A stretch of 64,000 nucleotides of DNA from Peptoclostridium litorale DSM 5388 (GCF_900141635.1 NZ_FSRH01000003.1:214598-278597), one strand, 5' to 3'; shown: positions 51,812 to 62,559, counted from the stretch's first letter. The notes: generated by a model from the sequence alone, not told the origin. Translations and numbers: made by a program.

Positions 51812-53443
51812 ATGGATTTGAAAAATATTACAATCGGACAATATCTCAAAAATACTGCAAGTACTTTTTCTAACGACACAGCAATTGTGTTTCAGAAAGA
51901 AGAAAAAAAGCTGACTTGGAAGATGGTGGACGAGCTGTCGGATGAGTATGCAAAGGGGCTGATGGCCCTTGGATTGGAAAAAGGTGACCATATGGCTATC
52001 TGGAGTACGAACAAGGTCGAATGGATACTTTGTTTTCTGGCTGCAAGCAAGATTGGAGTATGTACGATTACTGTGAATATTAATTATCGCCTTGAAGAGG
52101 TTGAAAGATTGCTTGAACAATCAGACGCAAAAGCTCTTGTTTTTATGGATGGCTTCAGAGACATCAATTACATAGAAATTGTAAATGAGATCATAGGCAG
52201 GGCTAAAAAGGGGATAAATAAGACCGGCCGCCAGCTAAAACATTTCATACATTTTGGGGACAAAGAGTGTGAAAATGCAATAGAGCTTTCACAGGTCATT
52301 GAAACGGCAAGCGAAACTACAGATAAGCAGTTTGAGCATCGAATGATGGAGCTTGATACCCATGATGTCATTAACATCCAGTTCACTTCGGGGACTACGA
52401 GCAGTCCAAAAGGAGTAATGCTTACACACCATAACCTGATCAACAACTCATGTTACACTGGACAGCTTCTTAAGCTAAACAATAAAGACAGTCTTTGCCT
52501 GGCAGTTCCATTCTTTCACTGTTTTGGGTTGTCAGCAGGAATACTAATGTGCATAGGAAGTGCGACAGCGATGGTTCTAGTAGAATGCTACAGGCCTGTG
52601 GAGGTCATGAAGGCGATAACTAATCTGAAGTGTACGGCTCTTCACGGCGTGCCAACTATGTTTATCAGAATACTGGAACATGAAGAATTTAACAAATATG
52701 ATTTTTCTACACTTCGCACAGGTCTTGTTGCCGGAGCGGCTTGTAATGAAGATACAATAAGAGAAATTATTAATAAACTAGGAATGAAAGAAGTACAAAT
52801 CGGATATGGCCAGACAGAATCCTCTCCAGGATGCACACAGACTCTTGCGGATGATCCGATTGAAAAAAGGGTGTCGACCGTGGGAAAACCTTTGCCCTAT
52901 GTAGAAATGAAGATTGTGGATATTCACACAGGGAAGGAATGCCCTAGAGGCGCTTCGGGGGAACTTTGCACGAAGGGCTACCATGTGATGAAGGGATATT
53001 ACAAGAATGAGATCCTGACAAAAAGGGCTATTGACCGCGAGGGATGGCTGCATACGGGAGACGTTGCTTTTGTAGATGAGCAAGGATATTATCACATATG
53101 CGGAAGACTTAAGGACACTATCATCAGGGGAGGAGAAAACATAAGCCCCAGAGAGATCGAGGAATGCCTACTTATGCACCCGTGTGTCAAGGACGCTCAA
53201 GTCTATGGTGTACCAGAGAAGCACTATGGCGAAGAAATAGCAGCTTCTATTCAGCTGGAGAGAGGGTGTCATTTGGAAATCGAAGAAATCAGGCGATTTT
53301 TAAACGACAAGCTGGCTCGCTACAAGATACCAAAATATATTGAGTTTTGTAAAAAGTACCCGATTACATCCAGTGGGAAAATACAAAAGTATGTTTTAAA
53401 AGAAAAGATGATTAAAAGACTTAAGAAGGTTTCATTTTCTTAA
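51812..53443 (+). CDS. Acyl-CoA synthetase (AMP-forming) of the leucine locus
   Basis: A 543-residue ANL-superfamily enzyme. ATP-binding motif FTSGTTSSPKGVMLTH, YGQTESSPGC, GWLHTGDVAF, the hinge GRLKDTIIRGGENISP and the catalytic Lys region SSGKIQKYVLKE are all present. It resembles medium/short branched-chain acyl-CoA ligases. In this place it could make isocaproyl-CoA or 2-hydroxyisocaproyl-CoA at the expense of ATP, to prime the HadA CoA-transfer cycle. This is inference from context. It uses ATT/ATC for isoleucine more than its neighbours. The ribosome site is GAGGTG. hadA follows 105 bases later. Confidence 0.88.
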   Translation: MDLKNITIGQYLKNTASTFSNDTAIVFQKEEKKLTWKMVDELSDEYAKGLMALGLEKGDHMAIWSTNKVEWILCFLAASKIGVCTITVNINYRLEEVERLLEQSDAKALVFMDGFRDINYIEIVNEIIGRAKKGINKTGRQLKHFIHFGDKECENAIELSQVIETASETTDKQFEHRMMELDTHDVINIQFTSGTTSSPKGVMLTHHNLINNSCYTGQLLKLNNKDSLCLAVPFFHCFGLSAGILMCIGSATAMVLVECYRPVEVMKAITNLKCTALHGVPTMFIRILEHEEFNKYDFSTLRTGLVAGAACNEDTIREIINKLGMKEVQIGYGQTESSPGCTQTLADDPIEKRVSTVGKPLPYVEMKIVDIHTGKECPRGASGELCTKGYHVMKGYYKNEILTKRAIDREGWLHTGDVAFVDEQGYYHICGRLKDTIIRGGENISPREIEECLLMHPCVKDAQVYGVPEKHYGEEIAASIQLERGCHLEIEEIRRFLNDKLARYKIPKYIEFCKKYPITSSGKIQKYVLKEKMIKRLKKVSFS

Positions 53444-53548
53444 CTATATCAGTTTTCTGACATGCTTTGTCTAAATATAGGAAACTTTGATTTAAATATA
53501 TAGAATAATTCATAGAAACGAATACATAAAAAACAGGAGGGAACTTAA

Positions 53549-54790
53549 ATGAGTTTAAATGAAAAGATATTAGAAAGTATCAAGGTTGTAGAACTGGCAA
53601 ACTTCATAGCTGCGCCGGCGTGTGGAAGATTTTTGGCAGATTCGGGTGCTGAAGTTATTAAGGTTGAGTCACTAGGAGGAGATGCCCTTCGTTATACAGC
53701 TCCAACAGAGGGAAGACCTCTAGACCAATATGAAAATACAACTTTCGACCTTGAAAATGCAAACAAGAGAAGTATAGCGCTTGACCTGAAGAATGAAGCG
53801 GGAAAAGAAGTACTTTTCAAACTTATTTCTGATGCGGATATATTCCTTACAAACTGGCGTCCAGGAGCCCTTAAAAGAGCGGGACTTGACTATGAAACGC
53901 TAAAGGTTAAATATCCTAAGCTGGTTTATTCACAAATAACAGGCTACGGTGAAAAGGGACCAGACAAGGACCTTCCAGGCTTTGACTTTACAGCTTTCTT
54001 TGCAAGAGGAGGCATAACAGGAACACTTTATGAAAAAGGAACTGTGCCTATGAACGTTATACCAGGACTGGGAGACCACCAGGCGGGTATGTTCCTAGCG
54101 GCAGGAACGATGGCAGCCCTTTACCGTGCAAAGATGACAGGCAAGGGAGAAAAGGTTTCTACAGGTCTTTTCCAAAGTGCGATATACACTGTAGGAATGA
54201 TGCTTCAGGCGGCTCAGTACCCTGACCACGGCCTTCAATATCCTATAAACCGCAAGCAAACGCAAAATCCTTTCCTTGTAGCGCAAAAGACAAAGGATGA
54301 CCACTTCATACAAACTTGCATGCCACCTTACGACCTGTACTACGACAGATACATGAAAGCAATAGGAAGAGAAGACCTTATAGGAGATGAAAGATACAGC
54401 AAGATAGAAAATCTTACTAGAGAGGGAAGAGCTGGAGAAATGTGCGACATAGTAGCAGCTCAACTCGTTCAAAAAGATAAAAATGAATGGGATGCTATAT
54501 TCAGAGAAGCAGACATTCCTTTTGCGATAGCACAAACTTGGGAAGAGCTCCTAGAAGACGAGCAGGCATGGGCCAATGACTATCTATACAAAATGAAATA
54601 CGACAACGGCAATACAAGAACTCTAGTACGTCTTCCAGTTACATTCGAAGAAACTGGTCTTAGCAAATACGAAAGAGGACCTCTTCTTGGAGAGAACTCA
54701 ATAGATATACTTAAAGAGATGGGATACAGCGAAGAAGAAATAAAGGCAATGGAAGAAAACAAACTAGTTTACAAATGGAGCGATAAGTAA
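53549..54790 (+). CDS. hadA: 2-hydroxyisocaproate CoA-transferase
   Basis: A 413-residue family III CoA-transferase. Typical blocks are [28 protein letters not shown] near the start, [27 protein letters not shown], and the catalytic Asp candidate D176 in [10 protein letters not shown]. It transfers CoA from isocaproyl-CoA (or the enoyl product) to 2-hydroxyisocaproate. AGGAGGG stands before the ATG. Its stop overlaps the start of hadI by one base, showing tight coupling. The order hadA-hadI-hadB-hadC is that of C. difficile. Confidence 0.94.
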   Translation: MSLNEKILESIKVVELANFIAAPACGRFLADSGAEVIKVESLGGDALRYTAPTEGRPLDQYENTTFDLENANKRSIALDLKNEAGKEVLFKLISDADIFLTNWRPGALKRAGLDYETLKVKYPKLVYSQITGYGEKGPDKDLPGFDFTAFFARGGITGTLYEKGTVPMNVIPGLGDHQAGMFLAAGTMAALYRAKMTGKGEKVSTGLFQSAIYTVGMMLQAAQYPDHGLQYPINRKQTQNPFLVAQKTKDDHFIQTCMPPYDLYYDRYMKAIGREDLIGDERYSKIENLTREGRAGEMCDIVAAQLVQKDKNEWDAIFREADIPFAIAQTWEELLEDEQAWANDYLYKMKYDNGNTRTLVRLPVTFEETGLSKYERGPLLGENSIDILKEMGYSEEEIKAMEENKLVYKWSDK

Positions 54791-55590
54791 TGTCAGATCA
54801 ATACACGATGGGAATAGACATTGGTTCTACGGCATCAAAATGCATCATATTAAAGAACGGCTCTTATGTTGAGGGCAGTGCGGTCATATCTGTTGGGGCT
54901 GGAACGAGCGGCCCCAAGAGGGCTGTGGCTGAGGCTCTTGAAAAGGCCAACAAGAGCATGGAGGAAATAACGGCAGTAGTGGCGACGGGATATGGACGAA
55001 ATACATTTACGCATGCCGACAAGCAAATGAGCGAGCTTAGCTGCCATGCAAAAGGTGCACATTTTATATTCCCTGATGTTAAAACCATAATAGACATTGG
55101 TGGACAAGATGCCAAGGCACTTAAAATTTCTCCCAGCGGGAAACTGATGAACTTTGTCATGAATGATAAATGTGCTGCAGGTACAGGTAGATTCCTGGAT
55201 GTTATGACACATGTACTTGAGGTTGACATATCAGACCTTGCAAAGACTGGTGAGCAGTCGCAAAATCCTGTGGATATAAGCTCAACCTGCACAGTGTTCG
55301 CCGAGTCGGAGGTAATATCTCACCTGTCAAATAGGGTGGCTATAAGTGATATAGTGGCAGGCATACATAACTCTGTTGCAAGCAGGGTAGCGGGACTTGC
55401 CAAAAGAGTAGGAGTTGCTTCTCAGGTTGTTATGACTGGAGGGGTTGCCCAAAACGCAGGAGTTGTAAAGGCTCTTGAGAGGGAACTAGATGTTTCCATA
55501 GAGACAACGCCTATGGCACAGCTTGTGGGTGCCCTGGGAGCAGCACTATATGCATATGAACTTTTAGAGGACAAAAATAAGTCTGCATAA
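54790..55590 (+). CDS. hadI: Activator (archerase) of 2-hydroxyisocaproyl-CoA dehydratase
   Basis: A 266-residue ASKHA-fold ATPase. It has [14 protein letters not shown] at the N-terminus and [10 protein letters not shown]. The subunit-bridging [4Fe-4S] cysteines are C128 ([15 protein letters not shown]) and C167 ([12 protein letters not shown]). It hydrolyses ATP to inject one low-potential electron into the dehydratase. The start codon overlaps the hadA stop. Only a catalytic amount is needed, but its position gives no sign of lower translation. Assignment is firm by motif and neighbourhood. Confidence 0.95.
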   Translation: MSDQYTMGIDIGSTASKCIILKNGSYVEGSAVISVGAGTSGPKRAVAEALEKANKSMEEITAVVATGYGRNTFTHADKQMSELSCHAKGAHFIFPDVKTIIDIGGQDAKALKISPSGKLMNFVMNDKCAAGTGRFLDVMTHVLEVDISDLAKTGEQSQNPVDISSTCTVFAESEVISHLSNRVAISDIVAGIHNSVASRVAGLAKRVGVASQVVMTGGVAQNAGVVKALERELDVSIETTPMAQLVGALGAALYAYELLEDKNKSA

Positions 55591-55605
55591 TAAGGAGTGA
55601 AAAAG

Positions 55606-56829
55606 ATGTCAGAAACAAATGAAAAGCCAGTTAAGGCGAAATATCTCTTGAGAGATATTTTAGACCAGCATTACAAAAATGCATGGGATGCGAAAAACAG
55701 AGGTGAGAAGGTTGGCTGGTGTGCCTCTAACTTCCCTCAAGAAATTTGTGAGACATTGGGCGTACCAGTAGTATATCCTGAAAACCAGGCAGCGGCAATA
55801 TCTGCAAAAGGAGCAGGCCTCAAGATGTGCGAGCATTCCGAAGCAAACGGATACTCAAATGACATATGCGCCTATGCTAGAATAAGCCTTGCATACATGG
55901 ATATCAAGGAATGCAAAGAGATGGACATGCCTCAGCCGGATTTCGTGCTTTGCTGTAACAATATATGCAACCAGATGATCAAATGGTATGAAAACATATC
56001 AAAAGAGCTTGACATACCAATGATACTAATCGACATACCATACAACACTGAATTTGAAACATCTGACGACAGAGTTAAATATATAAGAGCGCAGTTCGAC
56101 CATGCGATTTCACAGCTTGAAGAAATAACCGGGAAGACGTTTTCACAGGAGAGATTCGAGGAAGTCATGAGAATTTCACAAGAATCTTCAAAAGCGTGGC
56201 TTGGGGCGACTGAATATACAAAGTATGACCCTTCACCACTTAACGGATTTGACCTTTTCAACCACATGGCGGTTGCCGTTTGCGCCCGTGGAAAACAGGA
56301 ATCTGTTGATGCATTCCAGCTTCTGGAGAAGGAATACGCACAAGCGGTTAAAGATGGAACATCAACTTACAGAGGAGAGCAAAAACACCGCATACTTTTC
56401 GAAGGTATAGCATGCTGGCCGTATCTGCGCCACAAGCTGACTACACTAATGCAGCATAACATCAACATGGTGGGAACTGTGTATGCAGATGCTTTCGGTG
56501 TGATTTACAACAATGTAGACGAGATGATGAAGGCTTACTCTTATGTGCCTAATGCAGTTTCTTTTGAACGTGCACTCAAAATGAGAGTAGATGCCGTTAC
56601 TAAAAACAAATGCGAAGGAGCAGTTATTCATACAAACAGAAGCTGCAAGCTATGGAGTGGATTCATGTATGAGCTTGACAGGAGACTTCGCGAAGAAACG
56701 GGTATCCCTACAGTGACATTCGACGGAGATCAGGCAGATCCTAGAAACTTCTCAGAAGCACAATATGACACTAGAGTACAAGGACTATACGAAGTTATGG
56801 AAGCCAATAAGAAGGGAGGGAACCTATAA
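55606..56829 (+). CDS. hadB: (R)-2-hydroxyisocaproyl-CoA dehydratase, larger subunit
   Basis: A 407-residue subunit of the HadBC/FldBC dehydratase family. It has the cysteine-containing regions EKVGWCASNFPQEI, GLKMCEHSEANGYSNDICAYARISLAYMD (in parts) and PQPDFVLCCNNICNQMIKWYE. These cysteines hold a [4Fe-4S] cluster in characterised relatives. The radical enzyme removes water from (R)-2-hydroxyisocaproyl-CoA to give isocaprenoyl-CoA. ATG 55606 follows AAGGAG by eight bases; GTG 55597 lies at the edge of that site. Its stop overlaps hadC by one base. Confidence 0.93.
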   Translation: MSETNEKPVKAKYLLRDILDQHYKNAWDAKNRGEKVGWCASNFPQEICETLGVPVVYPENQAAAISAKGAGLKMCEHSEANGYSNDICAYARISLAYMDIKECKEMDMPQPDFVLCCNNICNQMIKWYENISKELDIPMILIDIPYNTEFETSDDRVKYIRAQFDHAISQLEEITGKTFSQERFEEVMRISQESSKAWLGATEYTKYDPSPLNGFDLFNHMAVAVCARGKQESVDAFQLLEKEYAQAVKDGTSTYRGEQKHRILFEGIACWPYLRHKLTTLMQHNINMVGTVYADAFGVIYNNVDEMMKAYSYVPNAVSFERALKMRVDAVTKNKCEGAVIHTNRSCKLWSGFMYELDRRLREETGIPTVTFDGDQADPRNFSEAQYDTRVQGLYEVMEANKKGGNL

Positions 56830-57959
56830 TGAGTAGAGTTGCAGGACTTTTAGAAGAGTTTGGAAAAATCGCATCTAGCCCTATGAACAGACTAAACGAA
56901 TATGCATCTGAAGGAAAAAAAGCCATAGGCTGCATGCCAATATACTGTCCAGAGGAGCTTGTTTACGCAGCGGACATGGTGCCCTTCGGTATTTGGGGAG
57001 CAGAGAAAGAGGTTTCACAGGCAAAAGAGTATTTTCCTGCATTCATCTGTTCCATTTTGCAAACAAGTCTTGAAATGGGCCTTAGAGGAGACTTGGATCA
57101 GCTGTCGGCTGTTATGATTCCCGTGCTTTGTGACTCTCTAAAGTGCATGGGACAAAACTGGAAGCAAGGAGTTAAAAATGTTGAGTTCATACCAGTGATT
57201 CATCCTCAAAATAGAAAGATGGAGGCTGGCGTTGAATTCTTAAAGACTCAATATACTAATATAAAAAACAGACTTGAGGAGATTTCGGGAAATGAAATAA
57301 CTGATGACAAGTTGAAAGCAGCCATTGATGTCTATAATGAACACAGAAAAGCTATGAGAGAATTTGTTGATACGGCAGCGCAGTATCCACACCTAATAAC
57401 ACCTGCTCAAAGAAGCGCAGTTATAAAGAGTGGGTATTTCATGGAAAAGCCAGAGCATACAAAAATGGTCAGGGAGATTGTTAAAGAGTGCAATGCGCAG
57501 CCACAAAAAGAGTGGGATGGGCTTAAGGTTGTTACAACAGGTATAATCGCTGACAGTCCAAGCATTTTGAAAATACTAGAAGAACACAAGATAGCTGTTG
57601 TTGCCGATGATATCGCACATGAATCTCGCCAATTCAGAACAGATGTTCCGAATTGTGATGATCCTATGGAAGCACTTGCAAGACAACTTTCTGTAATGGA
57701 AGGCTGCTCGGTGCTTTATGACCCAGATAAAAAGCGTGGAGACATGATTGTGGATCAAGTGAAAAAACACGATGCAGACGGCGTAATCGTACTTATGACA
57801 AAGTTCTGTGATCCGGAAGAATATGATTATCCTATTATGAAAAAATCATTTGACAAGCATGAAATCCCGTCGATAATGATTGAAATCGATCAGCAGATGA
57901 GAAATTATGAGCAAGCAAGGACTATGGTACAAACGTTTTCTGATATGTTAAGCAACTAG
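56829..57959 (+). CDS. hadC: (R)-2-hydroxyisocaproyl-CoA dehydratase, smaller subunit
   Basis: A 376-residue partner of HadB. It has AIGCMPIYCPEELVYAADMVPFGIWGAEKE with a conserved Cys region, SAVMIPVLCDSLKCMGQNW, and MTKFCDPEEYDYPIMKKSF near the C-terminus. Together with HadB it carries the second [4Fe-4S] cluster. The start overlaps the hadB stop (TAATGA). A gap of 159 bases with a promoter precedes acdB. Confidence 0.93.
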   Translation: MSRVAGLLEEFGKIASSPMNRLNEYASEGKKAIGCMPIYCPEELVYAADMVPFGIWGAEKEVSQAKEYFPAFICSILQTSLEMGLRGDLDQLSAVMIPVLCDSLKCMGQNWKQGVKNVEFIPVIHPQNRKMEAGVEFLKTQYTNIKNRLEEISGNEITDDKLKAAIDVYNEHRKAMREFVDTAAQYPHLITPAQRSAVIKSGYFMEKPEHTKMVREIVKECNAQPQKEWDGLKVVTTGIIADSPSILKILEEHKIAVVADDIAHESRQFRTDVPNCDDPMEALARQLSVMEGCSVLYDPDKKRGDMIVDQVKKHDADGVIVLMTKFCDPEEYDYPIMKKSFDKHEIPSIMIEIDQQMRNYEQARTMVQTFSDMLSN

Positions 57960-57998
57960 CCTGAAGCAGACATAATGTGTAGACCAAAGGAAGTTTTA

Positions 57999-58027
57999 TT
58001 GACTGCCAGGTATAGTTCTTATATAAG
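57999..58027 (+). promoter_or_regulatory. Promoter of acdB-etfBA
   Basis: TTGACT (57999-58004), a 17-base spacer and TATAAG (58022-58027) in the 159-base gap after hadC. It would allow separate expression of the acyl-CoA dehydrogenase/Etf genes. Confidence 0.65.
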
Positions 58028-58118
58028 AAATATTCAATCCTTACTGCAATGTTGCACACGAAATAGTGCTTCAAACCCAATTGATTAAAAAATAATGTGA
58101 AAAGTAAAGGAGTAGGCC

Positions 58119-59252
58119 ATGATTTTTAAAAAAGAGCATGAACTAATAAGAAAACTAGCTAAAGAATTTGCTGAAAAAGAATTGGCACCAATAGCTGCAG
58201 AAGTAGATGAAGCGGCTACATATCCTAAAGAAGTAATACAGAAATTAGCGAAAGCTAACTTCTTCGGAATAACTACACCTACAGAATATGGTGGAGCTGG
58301 AGCTGACTACAGAAGTTATGTTATCGTTATGGAAGAGCTTTGCAAGAAATGTGCCAGCACTGGAACATATGTATCTTCACCAAACTCACTAATGGGAGCT
58401 CCTCTATTAAGCGTTGGAACAGATGAACAAAAAAGAGACTACCTTACACCAATGATAACAGGGGAAAAAATAGGAGCATTTGGTCTTACTGAGCCGGGAG
58501 CTGGTTCTGATGCAGGAGCAATACAGACAACTGCTAAAAAGGATGGAGACTACTATATACTAAACGGTAGAAAAACTTTCATCACTCACGCACCTATAGC
58601 TGACTTCACTATAGTATTCGCTAAAACAGATGAAACAAAGGGCCTAAAGGGAATAAGTGCTTTCCTAGTAGACAGCAATGTGGAAGGATACAGCGTAGGA
58701 AAACCTGAAGACAAAATGGGAGTAAGAGGATCTAAAACAAGTGATGTAATACTTGAAAACGTAAGAGTTCATAAGGACAAGCTTCTAGGAAAAGAAAACA
58801 AAGGATTCCTAACGGCTATGAAAACTCTAGACACAGGTAGACTTGGTATAGCTGCCCAGTCGATAGGTATAGCTCAAGGAGCTATGGACGAAGCTACAAA
58901 GTACGTCAAAGAGAGAAAGCAGTTCGGAAAAAATCTAGCGCAGTTCCAGGGAATACAGTTTATGCTGGCGGAAATGGAAACTAAACTAAATGCTGCAAGA
59001 CTGTTAACATACAACACGGCACTTAAAAAGGATATGGGACTAGACGCTTCAAAAGATGCATCGATGGCTAAGCTCTTCGCAGCTGAAACAGCTATGGAAG
59101 TTGTATCGAAAGCCCTTCAACTACATGGAGGATACGGATATATCAAGGAGTACACTATAGAAAGACTGTTCAGAGATGCTAGAATAACTTCTATATACGA
59201 GGGTACATCGGAAGTTCAAAAAATGGTAATAGCAGGAAGCCTTTTGAAGTAG
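58119..59252 (+). CDS. acdB: Acyl-CoA dehydrogenase (isocaprenoyl-CoA reductase, AcdB type)
   Basis: A 377-residue flavoprotein. It has AFGLTEPGAGSDAG, GRKTFITHAPIADF, YVKERKQFGKNLAQFQGIQFMLAEM (in parts) and the catalytic Glu in SIYEGTSEVQKMV. In the leucine pathway it reduces isocaprenoyl-CoA to isocaproyl-CoA with electrons from NADH via EtfAB, probably bifurcating to ferredoxin. It is 43 bases before etfB. Its close paralogue at 61297 lies on the other side of etfA. Confidence 0.94.
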   Translation: MIFKKEHELIRKLAKEFAEKELAPIAAEVDEAATYPKEVIQKLAKANFFGITTPTEYGGAGADYRSYVIVMEELCKKCASTGTYVSSPNSLMGAPLLSVGTDEQKRDYLTPMITGEKIGAFGLTEPGAGSDAGAIQTTAKKDGDYYILNGRKTFITHAPIADFTIVFAKTDETKGLKGISAFLVDSNVEGYSVGKPEDKMGVRGSKTSDVILENVRVHKDKLLGKENKGFLTAMKTLDTGRLGIAAQSIGIAQGAMDEATKYVKERKQFGKNLAQFQGIQFMLAEMETKLNAARLLTYNTALKKDMGLDASKDASMAKLFAAETAMEVVSKALQLHGGYGYIKEYTIERLFRDARITSIYEGTSEVQKMVIAGSLLK

Positions 59253-59295
59253 ATAAAGCCTAAAATATATCAATAGTATTATGAGGAGGATGAAA

Positions 59296-60084
59296 ATGAA
59301 AGTTATCGTTTGTGTAAAACAAGTTCCAGATACAAATGAAGTTAAAATAGATCCTGTAAAGGGAACTCTTATCCGTGAAGGTGTTCCAAGTATACTTAAC
59401 CCAGATGATGCAAACGCACTAGAAGGAGCACTAGCTCTAAAAGATAAATATGATGATGTAAATGTTACAGTTCTTACAATGGGACCACCTCAGGCAGAAG
59501 ATATGCTAAGAGAGTGCCTTGCTATGGGGGCAGATGACGCTATACATCTAAGCGGCAGAGAATTCGCAGGTGGAGACACTTGGGCGACTTCTAACGCAAT
59601 AGCGGCAGCAATCAATAAAATGGGCGACTACGACATAATATTCGCAGGCAGACAGGCTATAGATGGAGATACTGCTCAGGTAGGACCACAAATAGCAGAA
59701 AGACTTGGAATAAGCCAGGTTACATATGTACAAAACTTTGAAATAGACGGAAACGAGCTTAAGATACAAAGACAGCTTGAAGACGGATACGAAGTGATAA
59801 ATGCGAAAACTCCAATACTTCTTACAGCAATAAAAGAACTAGGTGAGCCAAGATATATGACTGTAAAGGGAATATACGACTCATTCAGAGAAAAAGAAAT
59901 AAAAGTATGGGGATTTGATCATCTTGGAATAGAAAACGACCAAGTTGGACTAAAGGCATCTCCAACTAGAGTTCATAAATCATTCGTACCGCAGCCAAAG
60001 GGACAAGGCGTTATGCTTGAAGGCTCAGTGCAAGAGATGACTGAAAAGCTAGTTGTAGCACTTAAGCAAAAACACCTTATATAA
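59296..60084 (+). CDS. etfB: Electron transfer flavoprotein, beta subunit
   Basis: A 262-residue EtfB. It has KVIVCVKQVPDTNEVKIDP at the start, SILNPDDANALEGAL, IIFAGRQAIDGDTAQVGPQIAERLG (in parts) and TVKGIYDSFREKEIKVW. The last part is typical of the clostridial bifurcating type with extra flavin. ATG 59296 follows GAGGAGG by six bases; ATG 59281 lies inside that region. Partner of the next gene. Confidence 0.95.
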   Translation: MKVIVCVKQVPDTNEVKIDPVKGTLIREGVPSILNPDDANALEGALALKDKYDDVNVTVLTMGPPQAEDMLRECLAMGADDAIHLSGREFAGGDTWATSNAIAAAINKMGDYDIIFAGRQAIDGDTAQVGPQIAERLGISQVTYVQNFEIDGNELKIQRQLEDGYEVINAKTPILLTAIKELGEPRYMTVKGIYDSFREKEIKVWGFDHLGIENDQVGLKASPTRVHKSFVPQPKGQGVMLEGSVQEMTEKLVVALKQKHLI

Positions 60085-60109
60085 CATATACAAATAGGAG
60101 GGAAACACC

Positions 60110-61150
60110 ATGCCAATAGTAAAAGATCTTTCTTCATATAAAAATGTATGGGTATTCGCAGAACAAAGACAAGGTAAAATAATGCCAGTATCAATAGAAC
60201 TTCTTGGAGAAGGTAGAAAACTAGCGACAGAAACAGGTAGCGAGCTTTGCGCAATACTTCTAGGATACAACACAGAAGATATGGCTAAAGAGCTGATTGC
60301 ATACGGAGCTGACAAGGTATATGTTGCTGACAATGCACTTCTAGAAAACTTCACTACAGATGCATACACAAAAGTGATTTCAGATGCAATTTACGAAGTA
60401 AAACCGGAAATAGTGCTTATGGGTGCGACGCACATAGGTAGAGACCTAGCTCCAAGAGTTGCGGCTAGAGTAGATACAGGACTTACTGCAGATTGTACTC
60501 AACTAGAAATAGATCCAGAAGACAAAAAGATACTTCAAACTCGTCCTGCCTTTGGCGGAAACATAATGGCTACAATAGTTTGCCAGGGCCACAGACCTCA
60601 AATGTCTACTGTGAGACCGGGAGTTATGAGCAAGGCAGAAATGGATGAGTCAAGAAAAGGCGAAGTTATAGCGCTTGATATAAAACTTGCTAAAGAAGAT
60701 GTAAGAACAGAAGTGGTTGAAATTGTAAAAGAGGCTAAAGAACTAGTATCGCTTACAGACGCTGACGTAATAGTAGCTGGAGGAAAAGGGCTAGGAAAAG
60801 CCGAAGGATTTGAACTACTTAAGCAACTTGCAGACAAAATGGGCGGAGTAGTAGGAGCTTCTCGTGCTACAGTGGACGAGGGATGGATAGATCACTCTCA
60901 CCAAGTAGGTCAAACAGGTACTACGGTTAAGCCTACAATATATATAGCTTGCGGTATTTCAGGAGCAATACAGCACATAGCTGGTATGCAAAGCTCTGAC
61001 ATAATAATAGCTATAAACAAGAATGCAAGCGCACCGATTTTCGATGTTGCCGACTACGGCATAGTAGGAGACCTATACGAAGTGGTTCCTAAGCTTATGG
61101 AAGCACTGGACAAGGGTGAAGATTTAGTAAACGCATTAAAAACAGCATAA
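60110..61150 (+). CDS. etfA: Electron transfer flavoprotein, alpha subunit
   Basis: A 346-residue EtfA. The N-terminal part has [26 protein letters not shown] and [26 protein letters not shown] (in parts). The C-terminal FAD domain has [27 protein letters not shown] and [16 protein letters not shown]. With EtfB it links NADH to the acyl-CoA dehydrogenase and probably to ferredoxin. It ends at a perfect 38-base palindromic terminator, so the second acyl-CoA dehydrogenase is separately transcribed or read by leakage. Confidence 0.95.
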   Translation: MPIVKDLSSYKNVWVFAEQRQGKIMPVSIELLGEGRKLATETGSELCAILLGYNTEDMAKELIAYGADKVYVADNALLENFTTDAYTKVISDAIYEVKPEIVLMGATHIGRDLAPRVAARVDTGLTADCTQLEIDPEDKKILQTRPAFGGNIMATIVCQGHRPQMSTVRPGVMSKAEMDESRKGEVIALDIKLAKEDVRTEVVEIVKEAKELVSLTDADVIVAGGKGLGKAEGFELLKQLADKMGGVVGASRATVDEGWIDHSHQVGQTGTTVKPTIYIACGISGAIQHIAGMQSSDIIIAINKNASAPIFDVADYGIVGDLYEVVPKLMEALDKGEDLVNALKTA

Positions 61151-61168
61151 GAATTTAATATATAGAAT

Positions 61169-61206
61169 ACAAAGTAGTGAAACCATTAATGGTTTCACTA
61201 CTTTGT
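61169..61206. terminator. Terminator after etfA (38-base perfect palindrome)
   Basis: The palindrome is centred on ATTAAT (61186-61191 region) with arms reading ACAAAGTAGTGAAACC and its complement; a short T tract is on the + strand. Confidence 0.85.
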
Positions 61207-61296
61207 TAAATGGAAGATAATTTTTTGGAATTTAAAAAGTTAAACCTGTTGCCAATTAAATCTTTTAAATATCTTTATGATATGAAGGAGGAGACT

Positions 61297-62430
61297 ATGC
61301 TTTTTACAAAACAACATGAACTAGTAAGAAAGCTTGCAAGTACGTTTGCTGAAAAAGAATTGGCGCCTATTGCAGCACAGGTGGATGAGACGGGAGAATT
61401 CCCAAGGGAAGTCTTTGAAAAAATGGCAAAGGCGAATTTTTTTGGGATAAAAATGCCTAAAGAATACGGCGGCGCTGAGGCGGATTTTCGTTCATATGTT
61501 ATTATTATGGAAGAAATCGCTAGAAAGTCAGGGGTAGCTAGTATTTTCCTGTCTTCACCAAATTCACTTATGGGCTCGCCGTTTTTAATAGCTGGAACAG
61601 AAGAGCAAAAACAAAAATACCTGGTTCCTATGATCAGCGGGGAAAAAATATTTGCTTTTGGACTTACAGAGCCAGGAGCGGGTTCTGATGCAGGCTCTCT
61701 TCAAACGACAGCTATAGAGGATGGCGATTACTACATATTAAATGGAAGAAAGACATTTATTACAGCAGCGCCTATTGCAGACTATGTTGTGATTTTTGCC
61801 AAGACGGACATGTCCAAGGGAACAAAGGGTATTACCACTTTTGTTGTGGATGCAAAGCTTGACGGCGTATCCATGGGCAAGCCAGAGAAAAAGATGGGTA
61901 TGATAGGCTGTCCAACAAGCGATGTAATACTTGAAAACGTAAGGGTTCACAAGTCAGACATACTGGGAAAGGTCAACCAAGGCTTTACGACAGCTATGAA
62001 GACTCTTGACATAGGACGTATAGGTGTTGCGGCTCAGGCCATAGGCATAGCACAGGCAGCCATGGATGAGGCGGTTAAATACGCAAAGGAAAGAAAGCAA
62101 TTCAAAAAGCCAATAGCAAATTTCCAGGGTATACAGTTTATGCTAGCTGAGATGGAAACGAAGCTGAATGCGGCACGTCTTTTGGTATATAATGCTGCTT
62201 ATAAAAAGGATATTGGTCAGGATGCAAGCAAGGACGCTTCAATGGCGAAATACTTTGCATCAGAGGCGGCGCAGGATATTGTAAGCAAGGCACTCCAAAT
62301 TCATGGAGGATATGGTTATATTAAAGAATATACAATCGAAAGACTATATAGAGATGTTCGCGTTATTTCAATTTATGAAGGTACATCCCAGGTTCAACAA
62401 ATGGTTATTGCTTCAAAACTATTGAAATAA
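61297..62430 (+). CDS. Second acyl-CoA dehydrogenase of the leucine locus
   Basis: A 377-residue paralogue of AcdB of equal length. The same blocks are present (AFGLTEPGAGSDAG, GRKTFITAAPIADY, YAKERKQFKKPIANFQGIQF), with the catalytic Glu in SIYEGTSQVQQMV. AcdB reads SEV where this one reads SQV, and the two diverge at many other positions. It uses more ATT isoleucine codons than AcdB, so it is not a fresh tandem copy. ATG 61297 follows GGAGGAG; the open frame continues upstream to 61210 without a ribosome site. It may reduce the enoyl-CoA of another amino acid (e.g. from Val, Ile or Phe). Confidence 0.9.
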   Translation: MLFTKQHELVRKLASTFAEKELAPIAAQVDETGEFPREVFEKMAKANFFGIKMPKEYGGAEADFRSYVIIMEEIARKSGVASIFLSSPNSLMGSPFLIAGTEEQKQKYLVPMISGEKIFAFGLTEPGAGSDAGSLQTTAIEDGDYYILNGRKTFITAAPIADYVVIFAKTDMSKGTKGITTFVVDAKLDGVSMGKPEKKMGMIGCPTSDVILENVRVHKSDILGKVNQGFTTAMKTLDIGRIGVAAQAIGIAQAAMDEAVKYAKERKQFKKPIANFQGIQFMLAEMETKLNAARLLVYNAAYKKDIGQDASKDASMAKYFASEAAQDIVSKALQIHGGYGYIKEYTIERLYRDVRVISIYEGTSQVQQMVIASKLLK

Positions 62431-62559
62431 TAAATTGAAAAATATAACTGAATATATGCAATAAGCTAAATGAAGGGGCAATCCCTGTTTATATCTACAT
62501 TTTTTAAAGAAAATGGTATTCGTATTTTCTTTAAAAAATAATGTCGAAGGAGATATCAT

